DNA from: Lactarius indigo
Lineage: Eukaryota > Basidiomycota > Agaricomycetes > Russulales > Russulaceae
Length of the DNA stretch: 64,000 bases
Assembly: GCA_025766275.1 (NCBI GenBank)
Contig: JAFKAC010000076.1
Coordinates: forward strand, 124,001-188,000
Direction of reading: 5' to 3'
The notes under the pieces are model-generated. The model had not been told where the DNA came from. It worked only from the letters and a program-made list of their open reading frames with translations, and made no database searches. Shown here piece by piece: positions 22,376 to 33,010 of the stretch. Each line of letters begins with the position of its first letter. Within the stretch, counting starts at the first letter, position 1. The translations under genes were made by a program, and so were the position numbers.

Positions 22376-24483
22376 AGGTTGGCATTGCAAAAATCCTGGT
22401 TAAGGGCATAGTAATGTCTCCTTTCATCCTCAGTCATGCCTTGGACAAGTGCATGACCCTGTTGGACTTTGTCTTCAGTTGTGGCAGCAGACACTGATGA
22501 GGTGCTCACTTCTGGGGTGTATGGGGGTACAGTGTCCACTTCTTGAGTGTCTGTGGCTCTGGCCTTGATTTTGTTGGTGGTATTCTGTTGTTGGCAGTTC
22601 CTGGCCATGTGTCCTTGTTGTCTGCATTTGAAGCAGTGCCCTTCCTTCATGAGGGTTTTCTTTTCTTCTTCAATGAGCTTCTTGAAAGGGGTGGAGGTGG
22701 TAGCATCTACATCCATTGCATTGGGGTCTCTTTTGGGTTGTCCTTGGTGGACATTCTGGGTTTTTTTTGTTTTTTTTTTGAATCGATTTATATTCCGGAG
22801 CAGTACTTAATACAAAGCCGGTCCTATGGTACTGTGCGCTACTACTCTGTATGGAAACTCAGTATATACTGGACTCCCTCACCGCTTGATCGGATATTCC
22901 TGGGCATGCTTATCTGGCCTCTCAACCTGCTACCCTAATTGTTATTGACGGCAAAGGGTGGAACCTTCTGTGCCAGGGCCCATATAGAACCCTCGGTCTA
23001 CTCTGTATACCCTGACCATACGTATAATTGGGATGTAAAGGGACTTGAGACAAGGGTAAGCAGACAGCGTGTACACATAGATTACAAGAGGAGAAGAGTC
23101 TGTGGGTCCGGGGACCCGGTGCGTGTGTAAGGTTGTAGGGGCGAGGGATTTAAACCCCACCCACTAGGGGCATCTCCAGAGGAACCCAGTCAGAGTTGGT
23201 GTGTTAGGTAAGGTAGGGACGTGTCGGTCCCAAGTGCGGTCTCCCAGTCCATCTGTGTGTATGTCATCCATAACCTCATCCCTACCTCCCATGCCGTCAT
23301 CACCTTCCAACCCTGAGGCACCGGTGCCATCATCGCCCTCCCAGTCTCCTGGAACACCCTTCCTGTTTTTGTGTTTGGGACACTGCAGAAGTAATGGAGA
23401 CCTTGCCTTATTTGTCATGGTACTCCTTGGGGGCCCAATCCCAAGTTTCCACAAGGTTGGTGTTGCAACCATCTGCAAGGAACCCAGCTCCTGGCCCCCA
23501 GGATGGGTTTGCGACCTCCTGAGACGGGCTGAGCGGGGATTGTGGGAGTTTGAATTGGACAAAGGCTGTGAGTGGCAAAGATTGAATTGGGGGTGGTATG
23601 GGATTGTTGGAAGCGGAATCGGAGATAGAGCAGGGGTGTGGTGTCAGGGGGTGGTGTTGGGGATGCCGGTGGCTAACCGGCAGAGCCCAGAATGGTAATG
23701 AGTGCATTGGTAGTTGGTGACATGGGGTGTCAGTGGTGCATGTGACAGAGCCCAGGTAGGAAGTGAGCGTGTGGCCAAGCAGGCCAGAGGTGTTTGGTGG
23801 TGTTGGGGGCAGGGTGGGAAAGGAAGGTGGGTGCCGAGAAGCAGTGTTGAAATGAGTGCCCTCATCTGTCTCCTGCCAGGATCGAACCCAGGGTCTGACA
23901 CATGACATTCCTCAGAACGAGGTAGGGGGGTGGCAAAAGCCCAGTGCACCATCCACCCCCCAAGGACATTCTGGGTTGGTCCTGGGTTTCTGGTTCCTGG
24001 TCTGGCTTTTAGCAGCTTCCAGCATTGATGTTCTGCTCTGGCTGCAGTTTGCCACTCATCCATGATGTTGGGTATAGTGGCTTCTCATGAGGCAAGCACA
24101 ATAGAGACCCACCCTGCATCCTTCAACTGATGTGCTTTTGGTAGGCTCTTTCTTTGTTCAGAGTGTCAGTTCAGTCTCTGTCAAAGGTGCCAGTGAAACT
24201 GTTCCACAGATCTATGCTATTTTTGGTGAGGGCTTAGGTAGTGTCTGCTAGTGCTGATTCCATATCATCTTCAGTTTGGTTGACCCATAATTGTACTCTG
24301 GGTCCTTTAAACAGTGTAAGGGCGAACAGTACTTGTCCATAGGGTTCTTTAATGAGTTCATTTTCACTATTCAACTTGATGTATCACAGTAGCTCTCTTT
24401 TGAACTGACCACTCTCTGTTTTGCCTCCAGTGAATGGAGTGGGAAGTACTCCCTTGAGCCCTCCTGTGTTTGTTGTTGGTGTT
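22376..24483 (-). pseudogene. Element A2 gag, 3' part, split by a retroposon
   Basis: The minus-strand pieces at 22376-22748 and 23978-24483 give the second half of A gag. They show the capsid-like region (MDEWQTAARAEHQCWKLLKARPG), a zinc knuckle (CFKCRQQGHMARNC, CX2CX4HX4C) and the C-terminal YYALNQDFCNANL. As in A1, a TGA follows KRELL (about 24380-24385). The upstream 5' half of this same gag is at 33011-33727, moved by the inversion. Confidence 0.88.
22763..23963 (-). mobile_element. Poly(A)-tailed retroposon, ~1.2 kb, tRNA-like (SINE-type) head
   Basis: Inserted in A2 gag and flanked by a 14-base TSD, ggacattctgggtt (22749-22762 and 23964-23977). The plus strand starts with a T-run, i.e. 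a poly-A tail on the minus strand, so its 5' end is at 23963. Within 85 bases of that 5' end, on the minus strand, lie an A-box-like TGGTGCACTGG (23951-23941) and a B-box GGTTCGATCC (23888-23879), spaced as in tRNA-derived promoters. The long TSD and poly-A tail indicate LINE-type mobilisation. It is CpG-rich compared with its host, so it may be younger. Overlapping open frames of 130-165 codons on both strands have no domain, and I see no RT or endonuclease. At 1.2 kb it is much longer than typical SINEs. Confidence 0.7.
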
Positions 24484-24488
24484 CTTCC

Positions 24489-25110
24489 TGATGAAAAGCA
24501 CACATAGAGATGATACTCACAGTGACAAAGTAGACTGTGGTGAGATATCAAGGGTGGCTGGAAGCAGAGGTGTACAGGGTGAGTTGCAGGTGAAGCAAAG
24601 AGGTCTGGCACACAACAGTGAGGAACTGATGATACATTGAAGAGGAGGAGACATACCTGGCACACAACAGTGAGGAACTGATGTGGACCAGGAGCATACA
24701 TGGTACTCTACTTATACTCCTACAGGTAGTGACAATAGTACAACGCTAGTAACACTGGTCACAGAATACAAGAAGGTATTGTTCTACAAACGGACAAAAG
24801 AGTGGATGCTTTGAGAACAAAGGTATGGAGAACAAGAAGAGTCCAGAGCTAAATGATATCATAGTGACATCATAATAAAGATAAAACTAAGTATGGAACA
24901 AAGGAAAGTACAAAGGCGATATACAACGCAGAGTCCGGATGTATGATGTCATAGAAGTACAGTGATGTCATGTATGATGCAATGATAAGTCCAGATTGTA
25001 CAGATCAAATAATATCTAATCTACAGGTCCTGTATATCTAATCTAAAGCAGTCCATGCTGCAAGTCTGGTCCATACGAGCCGCTAAGTGCGCAAGGGTCA
25101 CTTATCAACA
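24489..25110 (-). repeat. LTR D copy g, hybrid flanks (inversion breakpoint)
   Basis: 622-bp D LTR in minus orientation with the GT...AG insertion. The left flank is cttcc (24484-24488; ggaag in LTR sense) within A2 gag. The right flank is attgg (25111-25115; ccaat in LTR sense) within B gag. The flanks do not match each other but match those of copy k at 33733-34354, with which it is about 98-99% identical by eye. Confidence 0.93.
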
Positions 25111-25115
25111 ATTGG

Positions 25116-26085
25116 AGCCTGCCAACTGCACCTTGGTTCAGTCTGCCGATGTATCCATTGCCCAGGGGTTTGCTAGATTTTGTGGCATGGTCCATCCCAC
25201 ATTTCCAGTTTTCTTCATCTTACTGTCTTTGTAGCCATTAAGGCACACCTTGAGATGAATATAATTCTTCTGCCTTCTGAGCACTGCCAGTTTCCATTCA
25301 TCAAACGTCTCTGGTTCATCTAGTTTGAATGTCTTCTCATATAATTGTTTGGGTAGCCCTCTAGTAAAGATGTCAATTGTTTGGGGGTCGTTAAGCCTAT
25401 ATCCTGCCTTCTGGGTGGCTTCTTTGAATTTGTTGACATATTTATCAATGTCTCCATCGATCATGTTGAGCCCTTTTCTTAGAAGCACTTGAGCTTGTTC
25501 TCACTTGAGGGTATTAACGAACCTTTGGTTAAACCCTGCCACTACTGCATCCCACAAGGCTCACATGTGTTGATCAATTCCCTGTTGGATCTGTCTGTTG
25601 AGCCATTTGAGATAGAAGAGCACTCATTCACTGACAGTAGTGCCCTTAATGTAGGATAGGAAGAGGAGGCAATGTCAGTAGTTGTTGTGCATGACAGGTG
25701 TGTTGAGGTTTATTCCCCAGTATACATGCCACTGGGTCAAGAATGCATCTACTTTAGTTCTGTCCCCATCAAAGATAGTGGGAGGCTCACCAGTTAATTT
25801 CTCATGACCATGTGGTCCACCTCTGCCTCCACCTCCAGGAGCTCCTCCTCCCAGTGGTCCTCTGGGTGGTCCATTTCTTCCTGGTAAGTCAGGCAGGAAG
25901 TCTCTGCCTCCTCCCCTTCTGGATGGGAAATCGTCCCCTGGAGGTCTGCCGTGCCCAGGCAGTGGTTCCAGGCCCAACATTCATCCTCCCCCAGATGGAG
26001 GATTGGGTTGATCTGGCCCTATTGCTTGAAATATGGCTGCATCATCAGCAGTCATCCTGACCCCAGTTTCTGGGTTGATTGGCAT
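25116..26085 (-). pseudogene. Element B gag, N-terminal two thirds
   Basis: On the minus strand an ATG at 26055-26053 starts MTADDAAIFQAIGPDQ. An earlier in-frame ATG at 26085 lies directly at the LTR edge. The same frame continues through TGA near 25983 into a Gly/Pro/Arg-rich stretch (25975-25815), then EPPTIFDGDRTKVDAFLTQW (a typical Ty3 capsid entry motif). After several stops comes the capsid C-terminal region (LLRKGLNMIDGDIDKYVNKFKEATQKAG; TRGLPKQLYEKTF; TFDEWKLAVLRRQ). Translation ends at the D LTR. The remaining zinc-knuckle part is at 34360-34750. Particle assembly and RNA binding are the family role. Confidence 0.85.
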
Positions 26086-27097
26086 CATCACAATGTCAGC
26101 TCAACTTGAGCTCTGGTTTAGGTGACAATAAGACTTAGCTAAAAGATCACACTTGACAGCGTATGGCACAAAGGCTGATGTAGTCACTTGCAAGTGCTAC
26201 GCTTGAAGGCATGCCTACTGATACTTGCAGTTTGAGGCAGTATATGGACTTGAACAGAATAGAGGAGAAGGGATTCACAAGTGACAATTGAAGAAGACCA
26301 AGATGGTGATGAATAGCACACATAAAGACCATACTCACAGTGGACAAGAGGACTGTGGTGAAATATGGAAGGTGGCTGGAAGCAGAGGTGTAACAGGGGA
26401 TCTTGCAAGTAAAGCAGGGAGTCTGGCACACAGAGCAGTGAGAACTGATGTGGACCAGGGTGTACAAGCAGTCTACTTATACTGTACAGAGGTGTGACAC
26501 TAGTACAAGGGAAGTAACTACAAGTCACAGAGTACAAGGGACGCATTGTTCTACAACAGGACAAAGGAGTGTGCATAAGGAGAACAAGGCATATAGAACA
26601 AGAGAAAGTCTAGACAAGTATGATATCAAAGTGACATCACAATAAAGATAACACTAGAAAGAGAACAAAGGATGAAGTACAATGAAGAGTCTGGAGTAGT
26701 CCATATAATGTCATTGTACATAGTGATGTCATAGAAGTGCTAGATTGTACAGATCAAATCTAATCTACATAAGTGCAGTATATCTAATCTATAGCAGTCC
26801 ATATCTGCAAGTCCATTTAGAGCTGCTAAGTGTGCACAGGCTACTTATCAACAGATGGTGTATCTTGGTCTTCACAAGCTATCCTAAATACAAGTAAAGG
26901 CAGGCTTTGAAGTGCCACCTAGAAGCGTCCTATGAATCATGTAAATGCAGCAAATCCTAGTACAGCTACTACTAGGATCGAGTCATAACTATCCTACACA
27001 TGATGTATCCACTATGAGTCCATGACAGATTACACCCTACTACAAGTGCCACACTGTAAGTAGTAAGTGTCCACTCTGCAAGCTTGAACATGTAACA
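26080..27097 (-). repeat. LTR B, 5' LTR of element B, split by LTR D copy h
   Basis: Without the nested D it is about 470 bp and matches 40246-40723. Its outer end (TGTTACATG on the minus strand at 27097) is followed by caaag (27098-27102), one half of the TSD for B in A3. The inner end near 26080 has diverged, so that boundary is approximate. Confidence 0.88.
26307..26853 (-). repeat. LTR D copy h (solo) inside LTR B
   Basis: 547 bp, TSD gatgg (26302-26306 and 26854-26858). It lies exactly at the loop of the conserved LTR B hairpin, splitting its two arms. No GT...AG insertion. Confidence 0.93.
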
Positions 27098-27102
27098 CAA
27101 AG

Positions 27103-27356
27103 AAACCCCCATACATGGAAAGAACTTTATGGAACCACCCCCAGATCTAGTAGATGGAGAACAGAAGTGAGAAGTCAAGAAAATACTAGAAACAAGATGC
27201 CACAGGAACCAGTTACAGTTCCTGATCAAGTGGAAGGGATACTCCAATGCACACAACAGCTGGGAACCGGAAAAGAACCTTAATGCCCCAGAACTCATCC
27301 TGGAACACTTTGAAAGCATCCCCAGAAGTGAGGGAGCAAAGCAGTGGTTAAAATGA
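27103..27356 (+). pseudogene. Element A3 pol, chromodomain end
   Basis: Translation matches A1 from the KETPIHGKNF region through NQLQFLIKWKGYSNAHNSWEPEKN to KQWLK. A Trp codon has become TGA (about 27166-27168) just before the chromodomain. The frame meets TGA at 27354-27356, the site read as CAA in copy A2. The 5' remainder of this pol is on the minus strand at 40729-43657. The B insertion and the later inversion separated them. Confidence 0.88.
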
Positions 27357-28826
27357 AAGGAAGTAACAATACAAACAGTAACCACCTTCCCCACTAGCCT
27401 CTCCACCATGCCCTCTCACTCCTCCTCTGTAGAACACCTTGTTGCTTGTGCCATGGAAAGAGGCTCCTTTGATGAAATACCCTCTGTCACCCCTTCCTCT
27501 GGATACTCTCCCTCCCCAGTACAGCCCCCTTCCTTACCCCTGGTCCTCCATGAACCACAACCTATCAACCCCACTGTGCCCAGCATCATAGAAACAGAAG
27601 GAGGAGGAATAACTCTTCATGTTCCCCCTCCTGGACACACAGCTCCCCCCACTCCTGAGATACACCAATCTATCACCTCTCCTCCCAACCCCAGAGTAAC
27701 CATAGCTCACCTCAGTGAAATAATCAATGACCCAATCATGGATGTGCTTCCTATCAACTATGAAAGGATGCACATCACTGCTGAGGAGGATGACAACCCT
27801 GGCTACCCCTTCTTCTTGAATGACCCTTGGAGCAGTCACTATGTCCACTTCCTTATCCCTGATGATGCTGACCCAACCTTGTACATCTGAAAGGATGCTA
27901 AATGGATCAAGATCAGCAAAAACAAAGAAGAGGTCATTGGCACCATGGGCAAGAATCTCCCTCACTATGGCTTCTCCCTCTTCCTCCTTCCCAAAGACAA
28001 TGACCCCCACAACCCAGCTCCCCCCATCACTCCAGCTCAGATGCAAAACTTCGATGAAGCTTCCCCTACAACCAGCCAAGTCAATGAAGTCTTAGAAGAC
28101 CTGGGAGATGACCACCTCACAGCAGAAGTCTTCAGGACTCATTGGCTCCTGTGAAACCAGAAAGCCCTCCAAAAGGAGATCGAAGGCCTGTACAAGACAA
28201 TGGAGCCCCTCAAAAGGCACCTTCTCAATATGGACATGCAACTGACCAGTGCCAGAAGGAGGCTACAAGAACACAAGGCTTACATGAGGATTGCAGATAA
28301 GTGGCTCACCTTACACCCCCCTCCTGCTGAAGAAGAAACTCACCCCTTTGGAGTCCACCCCATCCCTGCTCCTGCCCCACCTTGCTATCACACTATGCCT
28401 GAGCCCCACAACAAACCAGAAGGACCTGGCCCCTCTGCAGAAAGGAAGAGAAGATGCAAGAGCAGATCCAACAGGAAGGAGGCTGGCACCATCCAACTTT
28501 GTTACAGGTGCCAGTCCGAAGACCACCTATCCTTCACTTGTCCTCAAAAACAGAAGTACTGCTGGAGGTGTTCTAGCACTGACCACTTCCCCTATCAGTG
28601 CCTTTGGCCAGCCCCAGAAGAACACACTCAGTGGTGTGGCAAGTGTTTCACAGACAACAGCCATGAAGAGATCAAGTGCCCCAAATACAAAAACTGTCAC
28701 AAGTGTGGGGCCCATGGTCCCTTCAACTTCCTTTGCCAACACCGCTGCCCCCTCCCTTGTGAAAGCACCCCCTCTAATGATGTGGACAATGATGTCTACG
28801 ACCTGATGGACTTTGAAGCACTCTAG
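27357..28826 (+). pseudogene. Element A3 Pol C-terminal extension with coiled-coil-like segment and zinc-knuckle array
   Basis: The frame of the chromodomain continues without any other change after TGA 27354-27356. A possible internal ATG is at 27408. Two further in-frame TGA codons (27888-27890 and 28152-28154) interrupt it. At the first, copy A1 has CGA (63970 region), which proves a CpG transition there. Residue order counted from 27408: a Ser/Pro-rich N-terminal 130; a conserved block with NDPIMDVLPINYERMHIT and GYPFFLNDPWSSHYVHFLIPDD (about 105-158); a helical, charged stretch (KALQKEIEGLYKTMEPLKRH; LTSARRRLQEHKAYMR) at about 250-298; a basic stretch ERKRRCKSRSNRK; then four Cys/His motifs; then an acidic tail. 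It stops 26 bases before the LTR. I know no described function. RNA/DNA binding is inferred from the knuckles. No signal peptide or membrane segment, so it is not envelope-like. Confidence 0.8.
28500..28748 (+). other. Four zinc-knuckle-like motifs in the A3 extension
   Basis: Motif 1 (28500-28541) CYRCQSEDHLSFTC and motif 2 (28560-28601) CWRCSSTDHFPYQC are exact CX2CX4HX4C. Motif 3 (28635-28679) CGKCFTDNSHEEIKC is CX2CX5HX4C. Motif 4 (28695-28748) begins CHKCGAHG and ends CQHRC, an irregular arrangement. Gag knuckles usually number one or two; here three to four lie at the far C-terminus of the pol frame, separate from the gag knuckle. Confidence 0.82.
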
Positions 28827-28852
28827 GGAGAGTTGACTTATAGAGGGGCTCA

Positions 28853-29428
28853 TGTTATGATCCAATGTGGACCTCAGTTACAGGATGTCCTCAACATGTT
28901 CTTTCCCCTTTTTGTTTGTTACTTTGTTACCAAAGGAGCTACTATCATTAGTGGCACTGTTTACCTTGATTTGAGTATCCCCTTGACCCATTTAGTTTCT
29001 TTGCTAGTGTGGGCCTGTGTTCATGTTATTTGGAACCTCACCCTATATAAACTTGTACCATAGACCATAGGAAGCCAGACTTGGCTTCGTTTGCAATCTA
29101 GCAACCTTGCCTTCATACTTTGGTGTGACTTTGCCTTCTCCCCTCTTCTTGTGCATCCCCTACCTCAGTCCTTGACCAGGACACTTCGAAGTCTTTGCAG
29201 TTGAACTATATCAACACGTCACACCTGTTAGACTCTGTGCACTAGCAAGATCAAGTGTAGAGAAGTGTTAGACACTTTGGGTGAGGAGCCCTACATTACA
29301 GAGTAGTGCTGCACATTGTGCCACACCTTTACCACTTGTATTTCATAGCAACAAGACAATAGATGTCTTCACTTGATACTTGTGTGATCCAGAACCCTTA
29401 GAACCCACACCTCTGCTAGGGTGTAACA
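28853..29428 (+). repeat. LTR A copy 3 (3' LTR of A3)
   Basis: TGTTATGATC...GGTGTAACA, 576 bp, preceded by a purine-rich tract (atagaggggctca). It contains TATA-like cctatataaac (29042-29050). The same family is at 31873-33010 and 57570-58148. The TSD cannot be tested because A3's 5' end is missing. Confidence 0.92.
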
Positions 29429-29439
29429 CCTGTGAATAT

Positions 29440-29862
29440 GCTGTGCATCCCATTATGTTTTCAGGTACTTGCAAGAGAGAGACAGGCCTACACCATGCGC
29501 ATGTCATACAGTCGATTCTCAATGCAGTAGGAAACACAAATGTGCAAAAGGACCATGTTTATCACACCATCTGCATCGCCTCCAATGGTGAAGCAAAGCA
29601 TGGAGATGCGCTTGTCATACTGACAATGAATTCCCAGTTGTCTGCAAGTTCACCAATTTATGGGCAACTATTCTCACTGAAGCTCATGAACTATCTTGTT
29701 GGCCCAGACAATGTCACAGCTGACAAGGACTTCAAACAAGTATTCAAGTGTCAATGGAACCTCCTCATGTGCCAGAAAGGTATCCTAGTACAAGGCTTTT
29801 GTGTCACTCCTGCAATACTTTGGACACATCTCAAGTCACATAGCATTCCCCCTCATTGACTC
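29440..29862 (+). pseudogene. Conserved-looking coding remnant, family not identified
   Basis: A frame entering from the LTR edge is open for about 140 codons to TGA at 29857-29859. The composition is balanced (GDALVILTMNSQLSASSP, MNYLVGPDNVTADKDFK, CQWNLLMCQKGILVQGFC, ILWTHLKSH). It resembles a block I recall from repeated agaricomycete hypothetical proteins, but I cannot assign it to a family. Positions such as QWNL and CQKG look like Arg-to-Trp and Arg-to-Cys changes (CGG to TGG, CGC to TGC), as expected from CpG decay. Element A3 interrupts its 5' side and D copy i its 3' side. Confidence 0.45.
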
Positions 29863-29889
29863 CAGTCTCTCCTCAATCCCACCAACAAG

Positions 29890-30477
29890 TGTTGATAAGT
29901 GACCCTTGCACACTTAGCAGCTTGTACAGACTGGACTTGCAGCATGGACTGCTTTAGATTAGATATACAGGACATGTAGATTAGATATTGATCTGTACAA
30001 TCTTGAACACCTTGTATTTACTTATCCATGACATCACTGTACTATGACATCATGTGGACTCCTCTGGACCTGACATTGTACTACACCTTTGTTCTCTGTT
30101 TAGTTCTATCTTTATTGTGATGTCATTATGATATTATCTCAGTCTGGACTTTCTTTGCTCTTACACTCCTTGTTCTCCATCTGTACATTCCTTGTACTAT
30201 GTGACCCTATGTTACATCCCTTGTAGTAGTGTCACTCCTGTAAACAGTATAAGTGGTGTACCATGTATGCTCCTGGTCCACATCAGTTCTCACTGCCTGT
30301 GTGCTGGGTATGTCTTCTGCTCTCTAATGTATAATATCAGTTCTCACTGCTTGTGTGCCAGACACCTCTCTGCTTCATATCAAGACTTCCCCTCTGCTGC
30401 TTACCAGTTGTACCTTATATCTCACCACAGACACTTTTGCCCTCTGTGAGTATAGGTTCTGTCTGTGCTGTTCATCA
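29890..30477 (+). repeat. LTR D copy i, no matching TSD
   Basis: 588-bp full-length D LTR with TG...CA ends and the GT...AG insertion. The 5' flank is acaag (29885-29889) and the 3' flank ggtta (30478-30482), which do not match. The coding remnant on its left does not resume on its right. A recombination partner outside the window, or a deletion, is the likely reason. Confidence 0.88.
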
Positions 30478-30722
30478 GGTTATGGGCCCTGGTGCCCTAG
30501 CCACTCCACTTGGCTGGTCACTGTCTTCCTAGGAGGACACACCAGGCTAAGGTCTGTCTGGGGCCTTACTAGCCTTGCCCAAGGCAGAGAGCAGTGGGGT
30601 GCCACTTGTCTCCACTAAGGAACCTCCTGTGTGTGTACTGCCCAGTAGTCCTACTTTCACCCCTACTGTTTTCCTAGCCCCTGCACTATGCACAAGGAGA
30701 CTTGGTCTGGTAGCCCCTTAAC

Positions 30723-30925
30723 TGTTAGAATGCAACCTATAGAGGGCCCTTGAGTCACAGAGGACACAAGGGGACTGCAGAGGAGGATATAAGACTAAAG
30801 GCATATTTTCCGTCCTCTGCAGGATATATCAACCTGACTAAGCATATCTAAATAAGGTAACTCGACTTAGGGCAATGTACAGTCACAGAATAGGTGAAAC
30901 AACGACGCTCTAGCCACAAATAACA
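30723..30925 (-). repeat. LTR H copy 1 (203 bp), no matching TSD
   Basis: It is the reverse complement of the short element at 39364-39619 without its 52-base insertion. Ends TGTTAGAA and AATAACA. Flanks ttaac and caggt do not match. I gave the strand from copy 2, whose TATA-like cttatatcc reads in the TGTTATTT direction. Confidence 0.7.
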
Positions 30926-31872
30926 CAGGTGCCTTGTTTTTGATTCATGTTGAATGTTGAACCTGGGATGTTTCAAGTTTTCCTCTTTCCATGTGGCTTC
31001 TGAGGGCAAATCTGGGGATTCTCATGAGTGTTCATGCTCTGTTCATGGCCCTCTCTGTATGAGTTACTGACTTTCCTACTATCTCAGTTCCACCACCACT
31101 CAGCTTTACACAGTGTTTCACTGTTGTCACCTGGCCAGTCCCATCATCTTGCTACCACCTTTAACCCCTTGCCTCCTCATTCTGTACTTCCATTCCCATT
31201 TGTCATACTTTCCCTCATGCTGCTGATGCCACCTGGCATCCCCTGGTCACCATCAAGAGGATCAAGTGCCACCAACTTGGCTGCCAACCTACCAGCCCAT
31301 TAGCCCAGCCCTCACCCTTTCTGAGCCCCCTTTCCAAGCTGCTTGCCAATTGGGCCTTTCACTCTTGCTTGGGTTGCCCCTCTACACTCCACCATTGTAT
31401 TCACCACTGTCTACTTGTCCCCTTGCTTCCATCTGCCCACCCTTGAATTTTGCCACATGTGTGTCATGCAACTCTTGCCACAAAGCTGCATGACACCATT
31501 TAAGTGAGTAGCATCCATTTGTAGCTTTGTCCTTACTATTTCTAATTGTCTCTTAGCATTAGAACAGGTCTAGGTGTGCCAGTGCTAGTGTCAGACTACT
31601 TGCTCTACTAGCTATCTCATCTCAGTTCTTCATTTATGATTGTCCAAGATTCACCCTCTGCTGTCCTTTTATGTCACTGCCCATTTTCTAAGTAGGATTC
31701 TGTATGCATGTATTTAACCCCCTGTTTCCTAGCTTTCCCAATCCCAGTGCATACACCCCACTTCCTCCTTTAGCAACTTGTGTGAAATATACTGACCACT
31801 TCTGGTATCAACTCTGACATAGTACTTGTACCACACAAGCATTGTCCAACTGAACATGTCACTGAAAATGGT
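30926..31872. other. No supported gene
   Basis: Pyrimidine-rich unique DNA with short frames only. No terminal repeats. Confidence 0.5.
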
Positions 31873-33010
31873 TGTTATGATCTGACACTTCAGACCTCAG
31901 TTACAGTATGTCTCCAGTTGTCTTTCCCCTTCCATACTATACTTTGTTACCAAACAAGCTACTGCTACTAGTGATGAACAGCACAAGTAGAGAGCATACT
32001 CACAGTGGCAAAGATGACTGTGGTGAGATATGCAGAAGGTGCTTGAAGCAGCAACAGGGAGTTGTCAGGCAGAGTTGAAGCAAGTGAAGTCTGGGACACA
32101 ACAGAGTGAAAACTGATGTGGACCAGGGCATACAGAGTACTCTATTTATACTGTACAGAGGGGTGACACTACTATAAGGGATGTAATGTAGAGTCACACA
32201 ATATAAGGGAGCATTGTTCTACATACAGGACAAAGGAGTGTGCTAATGGAGAACAAGGTGAGCAGTACAAGGAAAGTCCAGACTGAGATGATATCATAGT
32301 GACATCATAATAAAGATAGAAACAAAAGGAGAACAAAGGATGAAGTACAATAAAGAGTCTGGAGTGATCTACATGATGTCATTGTACATGATGTCATAGA
32401 TAAGTAAAGAAGTCCTAGATTGTACAGATCAGATCATAATCTACAGAGGTCTGTATCTAATCTATAGCAGTTCATATCTGCAGGTCCTTTGAGCCACTAA
32501 GTGTGCGCAGGTCACTTATCAACAACTAGTGGCACTGTTTCCCTTCATCCAAATGTCTCCTTAACCCATTTGGTCTCTTTGATATTGTATGGATTTGTGT
32601 TCATGTTGTTTGGAACCTTGTCCTATATAAACCTGTACCATAAACTGTAGAAAGCCAGACTTGGCTTCATTTGCAATCTAGCAACCTTGCCTTTGTACCT
32701 TTGGTGTGACTTCATCTTATCACCTCTTCTTATGCATCCCCTAACTCTGTCCCTAACCTGGACACCTCAAAGTCTTTGCAGTTGAACTATATCAATGTGT
32801 CACACCTGTTAGACTCTGTGCACTTGCAAGATAGAGTGTAGAGAAGTGTTATACACTTTGGGCAAGGAGCCCTACATTACAGAGTAGTGCTGCACTTTAT
32901 GCCACACCCCTATCACTTGTATTTCATAGCAATAAGACAATAAATGTCTTTGCTTGATACCTGTGTGATTCTGAAGCTGTTAGAACCCATGCCCCTGCTA
33001 GGGCATAACA
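31873..33010 (+). repeat. LTR A copy 2 (5' LTR of A2), split by LTR D copy j
   Basis: Starts TGTTATGATC and ends GGGCATAACA; about 580 bp without the nested D. The A leader (taagccaag...) and gag follow directly. The orientation is opposite to the rest of A2 because of the inversion. Confidence 0.92.
31972..32524 (-). repeat. LTR D copy j (solo) inside LTR A
   Basis: 553 bp, TSD actag (31967-31971 and 32525-32529). No GT...AG insertion. Confidence 0.93.

Noticed and set aside
23164..23698. Overlapping 130-165-codon ORFs on both strands in the retroposon
   Set aside because: No RT, endonuclease or other motif; GC-rich sequence keeps several frames open by chance.
23879..23951. A complete tRNA gene
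   Set aside because: A- and B-box-like words are present, but I could not fold acceptor and anticodon stems, and it lies at the 5' end of a TSD-flanked retroposon.
27408..28826. env-like gene in the A element
   Set aside because: No signal peptide, membrane segment or glycoprotein-like Cys pattern; it has zinc knuckles and a basic patch instead.
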